The position numbers and the translations under genes are program-made. This document shows, one piece after another, positions 35,436-45,479 of a stretch of DNA of 64,000 nucleotides; the stretch's first letter is position 1; each line of letters begins with the position of its first letter. The notes under the pieces are model-generated. The model ran no database searches. It was given only the letters and a program-made list of their open reading frames with translations, and was not told the origin of the DNA. The stretch is from Burkholderiales bacterium (GTDB lineage Bacteria > Pseudomonadota > Gammaproteobacteria > Burkholderiales > Burkholderiaceae_C): assembly GCA_947453625.1 (NCBI GenBank), contig CANGHK010000011.1, positions 40,181 to 104,180 of the forward strand. Direction: 5' to 3'.

Positions 35436-36419
35436 TCAGGATCGGGCGGCGGAGAACTCGCCCATGGCCCGGTCACCCAGGCCCTTGGGCAGCGGAAAGT
35501 GCACGGTCTCCTCGACTCCGGACATGCGCCGCAGGCTCACCATGCCCAGCGCCCGCAGCCGGGCGATCACCTGCTGCACCAGGATGTCGGGGGCCGAAGC
35601 GCCGGCGGTCAGGCCGACGCGCGGCCTGCCTTCGAACCAGGCCGGCTGCAGGTCGTCCGCCGTGTCGACCCGGTGTGCCGGCGTGCCCAGGCGCTCGGCC
35701 AGTTCGCGCAGACGGTTGCTGTTGCTGCTGGTCGGGCTGCCGACGACGATCACGATGTCGACCTGCGGCGCCATCAGCTTGACCGCGTCCTGCCGGTTCT
35801 GGGTGGCGTAGCAGATGTCCTGCTGCTTGGGCTCGCGCACATGCGGGAACAAGCGCTTGACCTCGGCCAGGATGGCCGCGGCGTCGTCCACGCTCAGCGT
35901 GGTCTGCGTCACCACTGCGAGCCTATCGCCGCGCGGCTGGACGCCGGCCACGTCGGCGATGTCCTCGACCAGGTAGATGCCCTCGGAGAGCTGGCCCATC
36001 GTGCCTTCGACCTCGGGATGCCCCTTGTGGCCGATCATCACGAACTCATAGCCCTCGCGGGCCAGCTTGGCCACCTCGACATGGACCTTGCTGACCAGCG
36101 GGCAGGTGGCGTCGAAGACCTGGAAACCCCGCGCATCGGCCTCGATGCGCACAGCCTGGCTGACACCGTGGGCCGAAAACACCAGCGTGGCGCCGGGCGG
36201 CACGTCGGCCAGGTCCTCGATGAAGATCGCCCCTCGGGACTTCAGGTCGTTGACGACATAGGTGTTGTGGACGATCTCGTGGCGCACGTAGATCGGTGCG
36301 CCAAAGCGCAACAGCGCGCGCTCGACGATCTCGATCGCCCGGTCGACGCCGGCGCAAAAGCCGCGCGGCTCGGCCAGCAGCACGTCGTCGACCCGCGCCT
36401 GGGCTTCGGGCTTCATCAC
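35436..36419 (-). CDS. ispH: 4-hydroxy-3-methylbut-2-enyl diphosphate reductase
   Basis: The last enzyme of the MEP isoprenoid pathway, 327 residues, making IPP and DMAPP. The three cysteines that bind its iron-sulfur cluster are in [23 protein letters not shown] and [12 protein letters not shown]. The SSNSNRL segment and the histidines of the active site (RHEIVHN, GHKGHPE) are present. It overlaps fkpB by 4 nt, as in the conserved fkpB-ispH pair of proteobacteria. Confidence 0.97.
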   Translation of the reverse strand: MMKPEAQARVDDVLLAEPRGFCAGVDRAIEIVERALLRFGAPIYVRHEIVHNTYVVNDLKSRGAIFIEDLADVPPGATLVFSAHGVSQAVRIEADARGFQVFDATCPLVSKVHVEVAKLAREGYEFVMIGHKGHPEVEGTMGQLSEGIYLVEDIADVAGVQPRGDRLAVVTQTTLSVDDAAAILAEVKRLFPHVREPKQQDICYATQNRQDAVKLMAPQVDIVIVVGSPTSSNSNRLRELAERLGTPAHRVDTADDLQPAWFEGRPRVGLTAGASAPDILVQQVIARLRALGMVSLRRMSGVEETVHFPLPKGLGDRAMGEFSAARS

Positions 36420-36859
36420 AGCACCCCGATCACATGCACTTCGAAGGTCACGGGCAGCCCGGCCAGCGGGTGGTTGAAGTCGAACAGCAGCCAGTTCTCG
36501 CCAGTATCGCGCACCACGCCGGCATAACTACCGCCGCCGTCCGGGGTGGGGAATTGCACCACGTCGCCGACGTTGTACTCGGCGTCCGGGTCACCCAGTT
36601 CGGCCAGCAGCTTGCGCTTGACGCGCTGCAGCAACTCCGGGTTGCGCGTCCCGAAGGCCTCGCCCGCGGCCAGTTCGAAGCGCTCGCGCACGCCTTCGGC
36701 CAGGCCGATCAGGCGCCGTTCCATCGCCGGGGCCAGCTGGCCCGTGCCCAGCGACAGCGTGGCCGGCTTGTCGGCAAAGGTGTTGACCACATCCGCGCCG
36801 TCGGGGCCCGCGAGCCGGTAATGCAGGGTCAGGAACGACCCCTCCTGAATGGTGATCAC
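36416..36859 (-). CDS. fkpB: FKBP-type peptidyl-prolyl isomerase (FkpB/SlpA)
   Basis: A 147-residue cytoplasmic prolyl isomerase and chaperone of the SlpA group. The start [16 protein letters not shown] and the core [17 protein letters not shown] match the FKBP domain. An IF (insert in flap) chaperone domain lies in the middle ([15 protein letters not shown]). It precedes ispH with a 4-nt overlap. Confidence 0.93.
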   Translation of the reverse strand: MITIQEGSFLTLHYRLAGPDGADVVNTFADKPATLSLGTGQLAPAMERRLIGLAEGVRERFELAAGEAFGTRNPELLQRVKRKLLAELGDPDAEYNVGDVVQFPTPDGGGSYAGVVRDTGENWLLFDFNHPLAGLPVTFEVHVIGVL

Positions 36860-36983
36860 GCTTTGGGGGGATTGGATGGGGGACGCCGCGCCCGGGCCGG
36901 GCGCATAGACTTCGTCCCATTCTAAGGGTCACCACCACTGGCCTCGCCGCGCCAACCCGTCGACAACCTGACACCAACCCACC

Positions 36984-37658
36984 ATGTCGATCAAGCAACT
37001 TCCCGCTGAAGCCCGACCGCGTGAAAAGCTGCTCGAGCATGGTGCAGCCAGCCTGTCCGACCCCGAACTGCTGGCGCTGCTGCTGCGCACCGGCGTACGG
37101 GGACAGGGGGTGCTGCAGATGGCCGGTGCGGTGCTCGACCGCTTCGGCGGCTTTGCCGCCCTGCTGCATGCCCAGGCGGCCGACCTGCTGGCGATCAAGG
37201 GCATAGGGCCGGCCAAGCGCGCCGAACTGGCCGCGGTGATCGAGATGGCACGCCGCGCGCTGGCACAGCGTCTGAGCGACGCGCCGGTGTTCGATTCGCC
37301 GCAGATGGTCAAGGACTACCTGCAACTCCACCTGGGCAACCTGCCGCACGAGGTGTTCGCGGTGCTGTTTCTGGACGCCCAACACCGGCTCATCAAGCTC
37401 GACCAGATGTTTGCCGGCACGCTGGGCCAGACCAGCGTCTACCCGCGCGAGGTGGTCAAACTGGCGCTGGCACGCAATGCCGGCGCGGTGATCCTGGCCC
37501 ACAACCACCCGTCGGGCGTGGCCGAGCCGTCGCGCGCCGATGAATTCCTGACCCAGTCGCTCAAGAGCGCGCTGGCCATGGTCGACGTGCGGGTGCTCGA
37601 CCACCTGGTGATCGGGCGCGGCCAGGTGGTGTCGTTCGCCGAGCGGGGCCTGCTGTGA
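36984..37658 (+). CDS. radC: RadC-family JAB1/MPN domain protein
   Basis: A 224-residue protein. The N-terminal part has a helix-hairpin-helix ([20 protein letters not shown]). The C-terminal JAMM metalloprotease-like domain has the metal motif in [17 protein letters not shown]. RadC was once linked to DNA repair, but its real function remains unclear. It is divergent from fkpB and overlaps the Smr gene by 4 nt (GTGA). Confidence 0.95.
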   Translation: MSIKQLPAEARPREKLLEHGAASLSDPELLALLLRTGVRGQGVLQMAGAVLDRFGGFAALLHAQAADLLAIKGIGPAKRAELAAVIEMARRALAQRLSDAPVFDSPQMVKDYLQLHLGNLPHEVFAVLFLDAQHRLIKLDQMFAGTLGQTSVYPREVVKLALARNAGAVILAHNHPSGVAEPSRADEFLTQSLKSALAMVDVRVLDHLVIGRGQVVSFAERGLL

Positions 37659-38338
37659 AGGTGCGCAGCCTGGCCGACCTGGGCAGCCTGCGTGACGGGC
37701 TTCGGCTTGCGCGGCGCGAAGCCGCCGAGCGCCAGGCCCGCGCGGCCCGCGAGGCCAGCGACCTGGCTGCACAGCGTGCCCAGACCCACCACACGCCCCT
37801 GCCGCACGGGTTGTTCGCCCGCAGCGTGGGCCGGGTGCATGCGCTGCGCGACCGGCAGCAGGCGCATGTCGAGACGCCGCGCCCGGCGCCACACCCGCAC
37901 CAACGCGAACTCGATGAACAGGCGGCGCTGGCCGAATCGATGTCGGACGAGGTCAACCTCGAGTCGCTGCTGCTGACCGACGACGGGCTGAGCTTCCGAC
38001 GCCCCGGCATAGGCCCTGACGTGCTGGTCAAACTGCGTCGCGGCCATTGGGCGCTGCAGGGGCAGATCGACCTGCACGGCTGCAACCGCGACGAGGCGCG
38101 CGATCTGCTGGCTGGCTACATCCGCGACAGCCACCGCCTGGGTCGGCGCTGTTTGCGGGTGGTGCATGGCAAGGGCAACGGATCGCCCGGCCGGCAGCCG
38201 GTGCTCAAGGCCCGGGTGCAGCGCTGGCTGGCGCAGAGCGCCGAAGTGATCGCCTTCGCCCAGGCCAGCGGGCCACAAGGCGGCGCCGGCGCGCTGATGG
38301 TGTTGCTGGCCGGGAGCGCGCGCCCGGCCAGCGGCTGA
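37655..38338 (+). CDS. Smr-domain protein (MutS2 C-terminal-like)
   Basis: A 227-residue protein with an Smr domain at about residues 130-215. Its key motifs are [15 protein letters not shown] and [18 protein letters not shown]. Smr domains are nucleases that nick branched DNA or cut RNA. The N-terminal half is Arg/Ala/His-rich and helical. Translation starts at GTG within the GTGA overlap with radC, so the two are coupled. Confidence 0.9.
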   Translation: MKVRSLADLGSLRDGLRLARREAAERQARAAREASDLAAQRAQTHHTPLPHGLFARSVGRVHALRDRQQAHVETPRPAPHPHQRELDEQAALAESMSDEVNLESLLLTDDGLSFRRPGIGPDVLVKLRRGHWALQGQIDLHGCNRDEARDLLAGYIRDSHRLGRRCLRVVHGKGNGSPGRQPVLKARVQRWLAQSAEVIAFAQASGPQGGAGALMVLLAGSARPASG

Positions 38339-38346
38339 TCACCGCC

Positions 38347-38766
38347 TCACCCACCCTTGTTGCGCATCCAGTCCGCGGTGCCGAAAAAGCTTTCGGCCAG
38401 CCGCTGGGCCAGCGCGGGATCCACGCCTTGCTCGGCCATGGCCTGCATCATGCAGGCCAGCCACTGGTCACGCTCGGCGATGCCGATCGCAAACGGCAGG
38501 TGGCGGGCGCGCAACATCGGGTGGCCGAAACGCTCGACATAGTGGTTGGGACCGCCCAGCCAGCCGCACAGAAACCAGTGCAGCTTGTCGCGCGAGCCGT
38601 CCAGGATAGCGGGGTGCAGGGCCCGGATGCCGGCAAACACAGGCTCCAGGTCCATCAAGTCGTAGAAGCGGTCCACCAAAGCCCTGACGCCGGCTTCTCC
38701 GGCCAGGCGCTCGAAAGGGGTGATGGGCGGCGCGGCGGCGGTGTCGGGATCGAGGCTGTCGGTCAT
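38347..38766 (-). CDS. Group II truncated haemoglobin
   Basis: A 139-residue globin. The core shows FERLAGEAGVRALVDRFYDLM, then HPMLRARHLPFAIGIAERDQW with the likely haem-binding histidine in RARHLPF. The Trp in DQWLACM and the distal region around KLHWFLCGWLGG are typical of group II. These proteins bind O2 or NO; a role in oxidative or nitrosative stress is inferred. It ends just past the convergent Smr gene. Confidence 0.9.
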   Translation of the reverse strand: MTDSLDPDTAAAPPITPFERLAGEAGVRALVDRFYDLMDLEPVFAGIRALHPAILDGSRDKLHWFLCGWLGGPNHYVERFGHPMLRARHLPFAIGIAERDQWLACMMQAMAEQGVDPALAQRLAESFFGTADWMRNKGG

Positions 38767-39110
38767 GGTGGCCGCAGTTTGCCAGCCGCCGCGGCGCTGG
38801 GTCGAATCTGGAGGAGTGCACCAAGGGGTCGATCAGCGTCTGGCCGTAGACAGTCCCAGATGCAGCGCCGGCTTGCCCGGCACGACAACGCCAGGGGCCA
38901 GGCCACCACCTGGCGGGCGCGCACGCCCGGCCGACCCAAATCTGGGTGGCGATGGCCCCTCACTTCGAGCCCTGGTCCGGGCCCATGCGCATCCAGACTG
39001 TGCAGCGGGGGGGCCGGCCTGGCCGCGGCCCTTGATTGACCCACCGCCCGGACGCCGGAACGCCACCCAAACGCCACCTACACGGCACCCCGACGCCACT
39101 CGACGCGCCC
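38767..39110. other. Intergenic region upstream of cheR
   Basis: A 344-bp gap between the divergent globin and cheR genes. I found no convincing gene, RNA or strong promoter; no good sigma-28 box is present. Confidence 0.5.
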
Positions 39111-40043
39111 ATGACCGAGATTGCTTTCCCCCGACCAAACCCCACCGCGGCCGCCCACGGCGGCATCGAGATTGCCACCAGGCGTGCCAGCGGCGACCAG
39201 GCCCCCAGCGCCGCAGCCAGCCCGGCGATCGAACAGGAGTTCCCCCTCTCGGACGCCGACTTCGGCCGGGTGCGCGAACTGATCCACCAGCGCGCGGGCA
39301 TCAGCCTGAACGACGGCAAGCAGGCGATGGTCTACAGCCGCTTGTCGCGCCGGCTGCGCGAGACCGGACAGCGCACGTTCGCCGATTACCTGCAGGCCCT
39401 GCAGGCCCGCGGCGGGCCGGCGGGCGACGCGGAGTGGCAGGAGTTCGTCAACTGCCTGACCACCAACCTGACCTCGTTCTTCCGCGAAGACCACCACTTC
39501 GAGGCCCTGATCGGCGATTTGCGCGCGCGCTCGGGCCGCCCGCTGCGCATCTGGTGCAGTGCTGCCTCCACCGGCGAGGAGCCCTGCTCGATCGCCATGA
39601 CGGTGGCTGAGACGCTGGGCGCGCAGGCCCAGGTGCGCATAGTCGCCAGCGACATCGATACCAGGGTGCTGGCCACCGCCCAGCGCGGCGTCTACGCCGC
39701 CGAAGCGCGCGGGCTGTCGCCGCAGCGCTTGCAGCGGCACTTTCTGCGCGGCAAGGGCGACAACGCCGGCTTCATCCGCATCAAGCCCGAACTGGCCCGC
39801 TGGATCGAGTTCCGCCCCGTCAACCTGATGGACAGCAACTGGTCGCTGGGGGATGCTTTCGACATCATCTTCTGCCGCAACGTGATGATCTATTTCGACG
39901 CCGCCACGCAGCGCCGGGTGCTGCAGCAGATGCACGGCGTGCTGCGAGGCGACGGCTTGCTCTATGTCGGCCATTCCGAGAATTTCACCGAGTCGCGGGA
40001 CTTGTTCCGCCTGCGCGGCAAGACGATCTACCGGCGCGTCTGA
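39111..40043 (+). CDS. cheR: Chemotaxis receptor methyltransferase CheR
   Basis: A 310-residue methyltransferase that adds methyl groups to receptor glutamates for adaptation. An unstructured 45-residue start precedes the CheR N-terminal helical domain (DFGRVRELIHQRAGISLNDGK). SAM binding is in RIWCSAASTGEEPCSIAM, with NLTSFFRE before it and DIIFCRNVMIYFD after it. The beta subdomain that reads the NWETF-like tail of receptors lies in the C-terminal half; the receptor ending DWESF at 9955 is a likely docking partner. Confidence 0.96.
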   Translation: MTEIAFPRPNPTAAAHGGIEIATRRASGDQAPSAAASPAIEQEFPLSDADFGRVRELIHQRAGISLNDGKQAMVYSRLSRRLRETGQRTFADYLQALQARGGPAGDAEWQEFVNCLTTNLTSFFREDHHFEALIGDLRARSGRPLRIWCSAASTGEEPCSIAMTVAETLGAQAQVRIVASDIDTRVLATAQRGVYAAEARGLSPQRLQRHFLRGKGDNAGFIRIKPELARWIEFRPVNLMDSNWSLGDAFDIIFCRNVMIYFDAATQRRVLQQMHGVLRGDGLLYVGHSENFTESRDLFRLRGKTIYRRV

Positions 40044-40058
40044 GGTCGGCGCCCCCGC

Positions 40059-40085
40059 TGAAGTTCGAGCACCGGCTGCCGATAA
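40059..40085 (+). promoter_or_regulatory. Sigma-28 (FliA) promoter before cheD
   Basis: TGAAGTTC (40059-40066), 11 nt, then GCCGATAA (40078-40085). The consensus is TAAAGTTT-N11-GCCGATAA, so six of eight and eight of eight bases match at the exact spacing. It lies 25 nt before the cheD start and would drive cheD-cheB apart from cheR. Confidence 0.75.
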
Positions 40086-40110
40086 ACCGGCGAGCAAGGA
40101 CATTCCGCGC

Positions 40111-40797
40111 ATGACCCCACACCCCTCTCCGCCGCGTCCGCTGGTGACCCTGGCATCGGTGCTCAGGGGCTCGCCACGGCTGAAACGGCTCAAGGCCGCA
40201 CCCCGCAAGCCAGGCATGGCCTCGTTCTTCTACTGGGATGCGCATTTCAGCAACGAGGCGGTCAAGGTGCTGCCGGGCGAATACTTCGTCCATGAGGAGG
40301 ACATCCTGATCACCACCACGCTGGGCTCATGCATCGCCGCCTGCCTGTGGGACCGCGAGCGCCGGATCGGCGGCATGAACCACTTCATGCTGCCGGAGGG
40401 CATAGGCAAGGATGGCGCCGCCTCGGGCGGGCGCTACGGCAGCTACGCGATGGAATTGCTTATCAACGAATTGCTCAAGCGCGGCGCCTCGCGCCTGACG
40501 CTGGAGGCCAAGGTCTTCGGCGGTGGCGCGGTGATCGCCGGCATGAGCAGCCTCAACGTCGGCGAGCGCAACACCCGGTTCGTGATCGACTACCTGCAGA
40601 CCGAGCGCATCCCCATCGTCAGCCGTGACGTGCTGGAGATCTACCCGCGCAAGGTGTGCTTTCTGCCGGCCAGCGGCAAGGCCCTGGTCAAACGGCTGGC
40701 ACCCACCCATGCCGAGGCCTTCGTGGCACAGGACAGGGCGGCGGCGCAACGGGCGCTGCCCACCGCCACCGCCGGCGGCTCGGTCGACCTGTTCTGA
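40111..40797 (+). CDS. cheD: Chemoreceptor glutamine deamidase CheD
   Basis: A 228-residue enzyme that deamidates receptor glutamines and can assist CheY-P turnover in some bacteria. The catalytic Cys is in [14 protein letters not shown] and the His in [11 protein letters not shown]. The C-terminal half has [17 protein letters not shown] and [12 protein letters not shown]. The N-terminus carries about 50 extra residues compared with the shortest family members. A sigma-28 promoter lies just before it. It is followed by cheB after 31 bp. Confidence 0.95.
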   Translation: MTPHPSPPRPLVTLASVLRGSPRLKRLKAAPRKPGMASFFYWDAHFSNEAVKVLPGEYFVHEEDILITTTLGSCIAACLWDRERRIGGMNHFMLPEGIGKDGAASGGRYGSYAMELLINELLKRGASRLTLEAKVFGGGAVIAGMSSLNVGERNTRFVIDYLQTERIPIVSRDVLEIYPRKVCFLPASGKALVKRLAPTHAEAFVAQDRAAAQRALPTATAGGSVDLF

Positions 40798-40828
40798 GCC
40801 GGGACCCCATTTCAGAGACGACAAGGAC

Positions 40829-41959
40829 ATGGCAAAGATCCGCGTGGTGGTGGTGGATGATTCGGCGCTGGTGCGCGGCCTGCTGGCCAGGATCATCAGC
40901 CTGCAGCCCGACATGGAATGCGTGGGCACGGCCTGCGACCCGCTGGCCGCGCGCGAGATGATCCGCAACCTGAACCCGGACGTGATCACGCTCGACGTGG
41001 AGATGCCTCGCATGGACGGCATAGACTTCCTCGCCAAGCTGATGCGGCTGCGGCCTATGCCGGTGGTGATGGTCAGCACCCTGACCGAGCGCGGCGCCGA
41101 CGTCACGCTGCGCGCCCTGGAACTCGGCGCGGTCGACTTCGTCGCCAAGCCCAGGATTGGCGTGGCCGATGGCCTGCGCCAGTTGGCCGAGGACATCACT
41201 GACAAGGTGCGCAGCGCCGCCCGGGCGCAGGTGCACCGGCTGCCCGCCACCGCAGCCGCCGGCGTCGGCAAGCCCGGGGCACAGGCCGCAGGCGCAACGA
41301 CCAACGGGATCAGACCCGTGGGTGCGCCGCCAGGTTCCCCGCCAAGCCTGGGCCGGCTGTCGACCGAGAAGATCATATTCATCGGCGCTTCCACCGGCGG
41401 CACCGAAGCCACCAAGGAAGTGCTGATGAACCTGCCGGCCGACTCGCCCGCGGTCGTCATCACCCAGCACATGCCGCCGGGCTTCACCAAGAGCTATGCG
41501 GCGCGGCTGGACGGCCTGTGCCGCATCCGCGTCAAGGAAGCGGTGGACGGCGACCGCATCCTGCCCGGCCACGCCTATATCGCGCCGGGCGGATTGCACC
41601 TGACGGTCGAGCGCTCGGGCGCCAATTACCTGGCGCGGGTGCACGACGGCGAGCCGGTCAACCGCCACAAGCCCAGCGTCGAGGTGCTGTTCGAATCCGC
41701 CGCCCGGGTGGTCGGGCCCAACGCGCTGGGCGTGATGCTGACCGGCATGGGCGCCGACGGCGCTGCCGCGATGAAGGCGATGCGCGACGCCGGCAGCCAC
41801 AACCTCTGCCAGGACGAGGCCAGTTGCGTCGTCTTCGGCATGCCGCGCGAGGCCATCGCCCATGGCGCGGCGCATGAGGTGCTGCCGCTGCAGCGCATCG
41901 CGCCGGTCTTGGTCGAGCGGCTGCGCGCCACGGTCGGCATGGCGCTGCACCGCTTGTGA
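40829..41959 (+). CDS. cheB: Chemotaxis methylesterase CheB
   Basis: A 376-residue response regulator and esterase that removes receptor methyl groups. The receiver has [13 protein letters not shown] and the phosphoacceptor in [14 protein letters not shown]. After a linker of about 50 residues, the esterase domain shows the serine in [15 protein letters not shown], the His in [11 protein letters not shown] and the Asp in [17 protein letters not shown] precedes the ATG at 40829, which fixes the start. Confidence 0.97.
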   Translation: MAKIRVVVVDDSALVRGLLARIISLQPDMECVGTACDPLAAREMIRNLNPDVITLDVEMPRMDGIDFLAKLMRLRPMPVVMVSTLTERGADVTLRALELGAVDFVAKPRIGVADGLRQLAEDITDKVRSAARAQVHRLPATAAAGVGKPGAQAAGATTNGIRPVGAPPGSPPSLGRLSTEKIIFIGASTGGTEATKEVLMNLPADSPAVVITQHMPPGFTKSYAARLDGLCRIRVKEAVDGDRILPGHAYIAPGGLHLTVERSGANYLARVHDGEPVNRHKPSVEVLFESAARVVGPNALGVMLTGMGADGAAAMKAMRDAGSHNLCQDEASCVVFGMPREAIAHGAAHEVLPLQRIAPVLVERLRATVGMALHRL

Positions 41960-42066
41960 GGTTTGCGCCTTGCTTACCCCGCGGGGCCGGGCCTTGATAT
42001 TCGACAATAGCAGCAGCGCGGGTCGAGCCGACACTGGCCGCGCCGACGCCACTGCATACTGCCGCC

Positions 42067-42507
42067 ATGTTCCGCCACCGCCAACCCCTTCGCCGCTGGG
42101 CTACCCGGGTGCTGCTGCTGTGGTTGTTGGGTATGGGCGCGGCGGTGGCCGCGGGCTGCATGGCCTCAAGCCGGAGCGATTCGACTGGGCATGGCGCAAC
42201 GGCTGCAGCGGCCGGATTGCATCATCACGGGATTCACGGGACGCATCCCCAGTTGGCGCTCGATGACGGGCAGGACACGGGTTCGTCGGGCAAGACGAAC
42301 TGCCAGGATTTCTGCGACAAGGCCGGTGTCTCGATTCCCCCGCTGAAGTCGGTGCTCGATGACGTTCAGGTCCACGCCCTGACGCAGGTCGCCTGCGCGG
42401 TGGTGATGCCGCCACCTGCTTTCCTGCCGGTTCACGCCTGGGTGCCGCGCCGGGATGGCGCCCGGGCACCGCCGCTTGCTGTCGCAGGGCTGCGTCTGGC
42501 GCTATAG
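42067..42507 (+). CDS. Secreted/anchored His- and Cys-containing protein upstream of cusCBA
   Basis: A 146-residue protein of no family I recognise. A membrane segment or signal peptide is at about residues 13-30 (VLLLWLLGMGAAVAAGC). Its Cys could be a lipobox (VAAGC), making it a possible lipoprotein. The middle has HHHGIHGTHPQ and NCQDFCDKAG, which could bind metal. The last 45 residues are Pro/Ala-rich. It precedes the Cu/Ag efflux operon by 200 bp in the same direction, so a metal-related role is inferred from context. Confidence 0.55.
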   Translation: MFRHRQPLRRWATRVLLLWLLGMGAAVAAGCMASSRSDSTGHGATAAAAGLHHHGIHGTHPQLALDDGQDTGSSGKTNCQDFCDKAGVSIPPLKSVLDDVQVHALTQVACAVVMPPPAFLPVHAWVPRRDGARAPPLAVAGLRLAL

Positions 42508-42708
42508 CGCCTGCCCAGGGCGCGGCCGCCTGCGGGCTGCGCCGCGTCTTGGCGCCGCGCGCGGTCCTCGCGACACGCACGCTGGCGGCACCCGATGCCC
42601 GCCAGGTGGGTGAACCCCAAGCGTCAAGTTCGCACCTGACCCGCCACCGGCGCGAAGTCAGAACGTCCGCCGAATGTCCCATCTCCCTCCCCTGATGGAG
42701 CCCTGCCC

Positions 42709-44043
42709 ATGACCGCTATCCGCAGGCCTTGCGCCGCCCTCATGCTGGCCGGCACCGCGCTGGCTGGCCTCTTGCTGACCCCGCTGGCACCGACCGCCGC
42801 CGCGCAGGCCGCCGCAAATGCCGCCGGCCCGTCGCTGGCCCAGGACGACAGCCTGGGCGCCAGCGTGCAGGGCCTGCTGACCTTTGCCCGGGCGCAGAGC
42901 CCGGAGCTGAGCGCGATGCGCCAGGAGGCCGACGCCGCGGCGCAGCGCATCGCGCCTGCCGGGGCCTTGCCCGACCCCGTGTTGCGGGTCGAACTGATGA
43001 ACATCAACAACCAGGGAACGGACGCGCCGGTCAGCATCTTCCCGTCCAAGGTCGGCGAGACGAAATACACCCTGATGCAGACCTTGCCGCTGTGGGGCAA
43101 GCGCGACCTCAGACGCGACGCCGCCGCCGCCGACGCCAGGCAGGCCGACGCCCGCACCGACGCCAGCTGGGCCGAACTGGCGCTGCGCATCAAGACGGCC
43201 TACGCGGAGTACTACCGCGCGGCCGGCAACCAGCGCCTGGCCACCGAAGTGCTGGCGCTGATGTCGCGGCTCGAACAGGTGGCGCAGGCGCGCTATGCCG
43301 GTGGTCTGGTCGGCCAGTCGGACGCGATCCGCGCGCAACTCGAGCAGACCGCGATGCGCGGCGAACTGATCTCGCTCGACGGCGAGAAGCGCCAGATCCG
43401 GGCGCGGCTGAATGCGCTGCTGGCGCGTGACGCCGCGGCCCCCCTGGCCGACCCGCTGGCGCTGCGTGCGTTGCCGCCCTGGGCCAGCGCCGATGCCGCG
43501 TCTCTGGCCGAGCGGGCGCGCGAGCGCAACCCGCAGATCCAGGCCGAACTGGCGCGCCTGGGCGCCGCGCAGAAGAACCGCGACCTGACCCAGGCCAACC
43601 GCTACCCCGACCTGCTGGTCGGCGTGTCGCCGTCGCAGGTGGGCTCGCGCATCACCACCTGGGGCCTGATGTTCGAGCTGGCCATCCCGCTGCAGCAGGC
43701 GGCGCGCCGCGGCCAGGAGCGCGAGGCGCAGGCGATGGTGGGCGCAGCGCAGTCGCGGGCCGAGGCATTGCAACACCAGTTGTTGGGCGATCTGGCCGTC
43801 AACCTGGCCGGCCTGGACGCGGCGCGGCGCACCGAGGCGCTCGTCACGACCCAGTTGCTGCCGCAGTCCGAGCTGAGCCTGCAGTCCGCCCTGGCGGCTT
43901 ACGAGGCGGGCAAGGCCGAGTTCGCGATGCTGCTCGAAGCGCAGCGCCAGATTCGCAAGGGGCGGCAAGAACTGCTCAAGGCCCAGGTCGAGGCGCAGAT
44001 CCGCCTGGCCGACATCGAACGCATTCTGGGAGAAGACCTGTGA
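42709..44043 (+). CDS. cusC: Outer-membrane efflux channel of the TolC family (CusC-like)
   Basis: A 444-residue outer-membrane factor. A signal peptide covers about residues 1-36. Two OEP repeats form long coiled-coil helices: AQSPELSAMRQEADAAAQRI begins the first, and SLAERARERNPQIQAELARLG the second. QTLPLWGKRDLRR is typical of metal-efflux members. It forms the exit duct for the CusBA pump and overlaps cusB by 4 nt. Confidence 0.9.
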   Translation: MTAIRRPCAALMLAGTALAGLLLTPLAPTAAAQAAANAAGPSLAQDDSLGASVQGLLTFARAQSPELSAMRQEADAAAQRIAPAGALPDPVLRVELMNINNQGTDAPVSIFPSKVGETKYTLMQTLPLWGKRDLRRDAAAADARQADARTDASWAELALRIKTAYAEYYRAAGNQRLATEVLALMSRLEQVAQARYAGGLVGQSDAIRAQLEQTAMRGELISLDGEKRQIRARLNALLARDAAAPLADPLALRALPPWASADAASLAERARERNPQIQAELARLGAAQKNRDLTQANRYPDLLVGVSPSQVGSRITTWGLMFELAIPLQQAARRGQEREAQAMVGAAQSRAEALQHQLLGDLAVNLAGLDAARRTEALVTTQLLPQSELSLQSALAAYEAGKAEFAMLLEAQRQIRKGRQELLKAQVEAQIRLADIERILGEDL

Positions 44044-45467
44044 AAACCGCCACCACCTTGCTCGCCGTCGTGTTGCTGGGAGGCGTCGGCGCCGGCAGTT
44101 ACTGGCTGGGCCTGCGCGCGCAGGCTGCGGCCAGCGCCGGCCCGGCGACCTCCGCATCGGCCACACCGGCTGCGTCCGCCGCGCCCAAGCTGCTGTACTA
44201 CCGCAACCCGATGGGCCTGGCCGACACCTCGCCGACGCCCAAGAAAGACTCGATGGGAATGGACTACATCGCGGTCTACGAGGGCGAGGACGGGTCGGGG
44301 GCGCCGCAGACGGCGGAGACGGCGGGTGGGGCGCCCGCGGCGAACACGCTGCGCATCAGCACCGACAAGATCCAGAAGCTGGGCGTGCGCACCGAGACCG
44401 CCAGCCTGCGCCTGCTGGGCACGACGGTGCGCGCGGCCGGTCGGGTCGAGCCCGACGAGCGGCGAGTGTCGGTGATCGCGCCCAAGTTCGAGGGCTATGT
44501 CGAGAAACTGCTCGTCAACGTGACCGGCCAGTCCGTCGTCAAGGGCCAGCCGCTGTTCGAGGCCTACAGCCCCGAGCTGGTCTCGGCCCAGCGCGAATAC
44601 GCCATCGCGGTGCAGGGCCAGCAGGCGATGATGGACGCCGGCGGCGACGCGCAGGCCAGCATGCGCCAGCTGGCCGAATCCAGCCTGGCCCACCTGCGCC
44701 ACTGGGAACTCGCCCCGGAGCAGATGGCCGCCCTGATCAAGACCGGCCAGCCCCAGCGCAATGTCGTCTTCCTGTCGCCGGTCGCCGGCGTGGTGACCGA
44801 CAAGAAGGCGCTGCTGGGCATGCGCTTCATGCCCGGCGATGCGCTCTACCAGGTGACCGACCTGTCGTCGGTCTGGGTCATCGCCGACCTGCCCGAGCAG
44901 GACATCGGCGCCGTCAAGGTCGGCGCGGTGGCGCGGATCACGCTCGCCGCCTACCCGAACGAGCGCTTCGACGGCCGCGTCACTTATGTCTACCCCAGCC
45001 TGAAGCCCGAGACCCGCACAGTGCCGGTGCGGGTGGAACTGGCCAACCCCGGCGGGCGGCTGAAGCCGGCGATGTTCGCCCAGGTCGAGCTGGCGATCGG
45101 CGGCAAGACCCCGGTGCTGAGCGTGCCGGAGTCGGCCGTGATCGACACCGGCACCCGGCGCATCGTGCTGGTGCAGTTGAAGCAAGGACGCTTCGAGCCG
45201 CGCGAGGTCGTGCTGGGGGCGCGGAGCGAAAACTGGGTCGAGATCGTCAAGGGCGTTCGCGACGGTGAGGAGGTGGTCGTGGCGGCCAACTTCCTGATCG
45301 ACGCCGAGAGCAACCTGAAGGCCGCGATCAGCGGATTCGGCGCCCCGGCCCAGGCCGCCGCAGCCAAACCAACGCCACCGCCAACGGCGCCGGCTATATC
45401 CGCCGCTGCCGGACCCGCCCGCCCGCCCGCTTCGGGCGCGGCCGCCCCCCCCCACAGCGGCCACTGA
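44040..45467 (+). CDS. cusB: RND periplasmic adaptor with heavy-metal-binding domain (CusB)
   Basis: A 475-residue membrane-fusion protein. After a signal or anchor (about residues 1-32), the stretch YYRNPMGLADTSPTPKKDSM and MGMDYIAVY is the metal-binding motif seen in CusB-type adaptors, with Met residues for Cu(I)/Ag(I). The lipoyl, hairpin and beta-barrel parts follow (RAAGRVEPDERRVSV, VFLSPVAGVVTDKKALLG). The C-terminal 45 residues are Pro/Ala-rich and end in His. It overlaps cusC and precedes cusA by 12 bp. Confidence 0.92.
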   Translation: MKTATTLLAVVLLGGVGAGSYWLGLRAQAAASAGPATSASATPAASAAPKLLYYRNPMGLADTSPTPKKDSMGMDYIAVYEGEDGSGAPQTAETAGGAPAANTLRISTDKIQKLGVRTETASLRLLGTTVRAAGRVEPDERRVSVIAPKFEGYVEKLLVNVTGQSVVKGQPLFEAYSPELVSAQREYAIAVQGQQAMMDAGGDAQASMRQLAESSLAHLRHWELAPEQMAALIKTGQPQRNVVFLSPVAGVVTDKKALLGMRFMPGDALYQVTDLSSVWVIADLPEQDIGAVKVGAVARITLAAYPNERFDGRVTYVYPSLKPETRTVPVRVELANPGGRLKPAMFAQVELAIGGKTPVLSVPESAVIDTGTRRIVLVQLKQGRFEPREVVLGARSENWVEIVKGVRDGEEVVVAANFLIDAESNLKAAISGFGAPAQAAAAKPTPPPTAPAISAAAGPARPPASGAAAPPHSGH

Positions 45468-45479
45468 GCCGAGCGCGCC

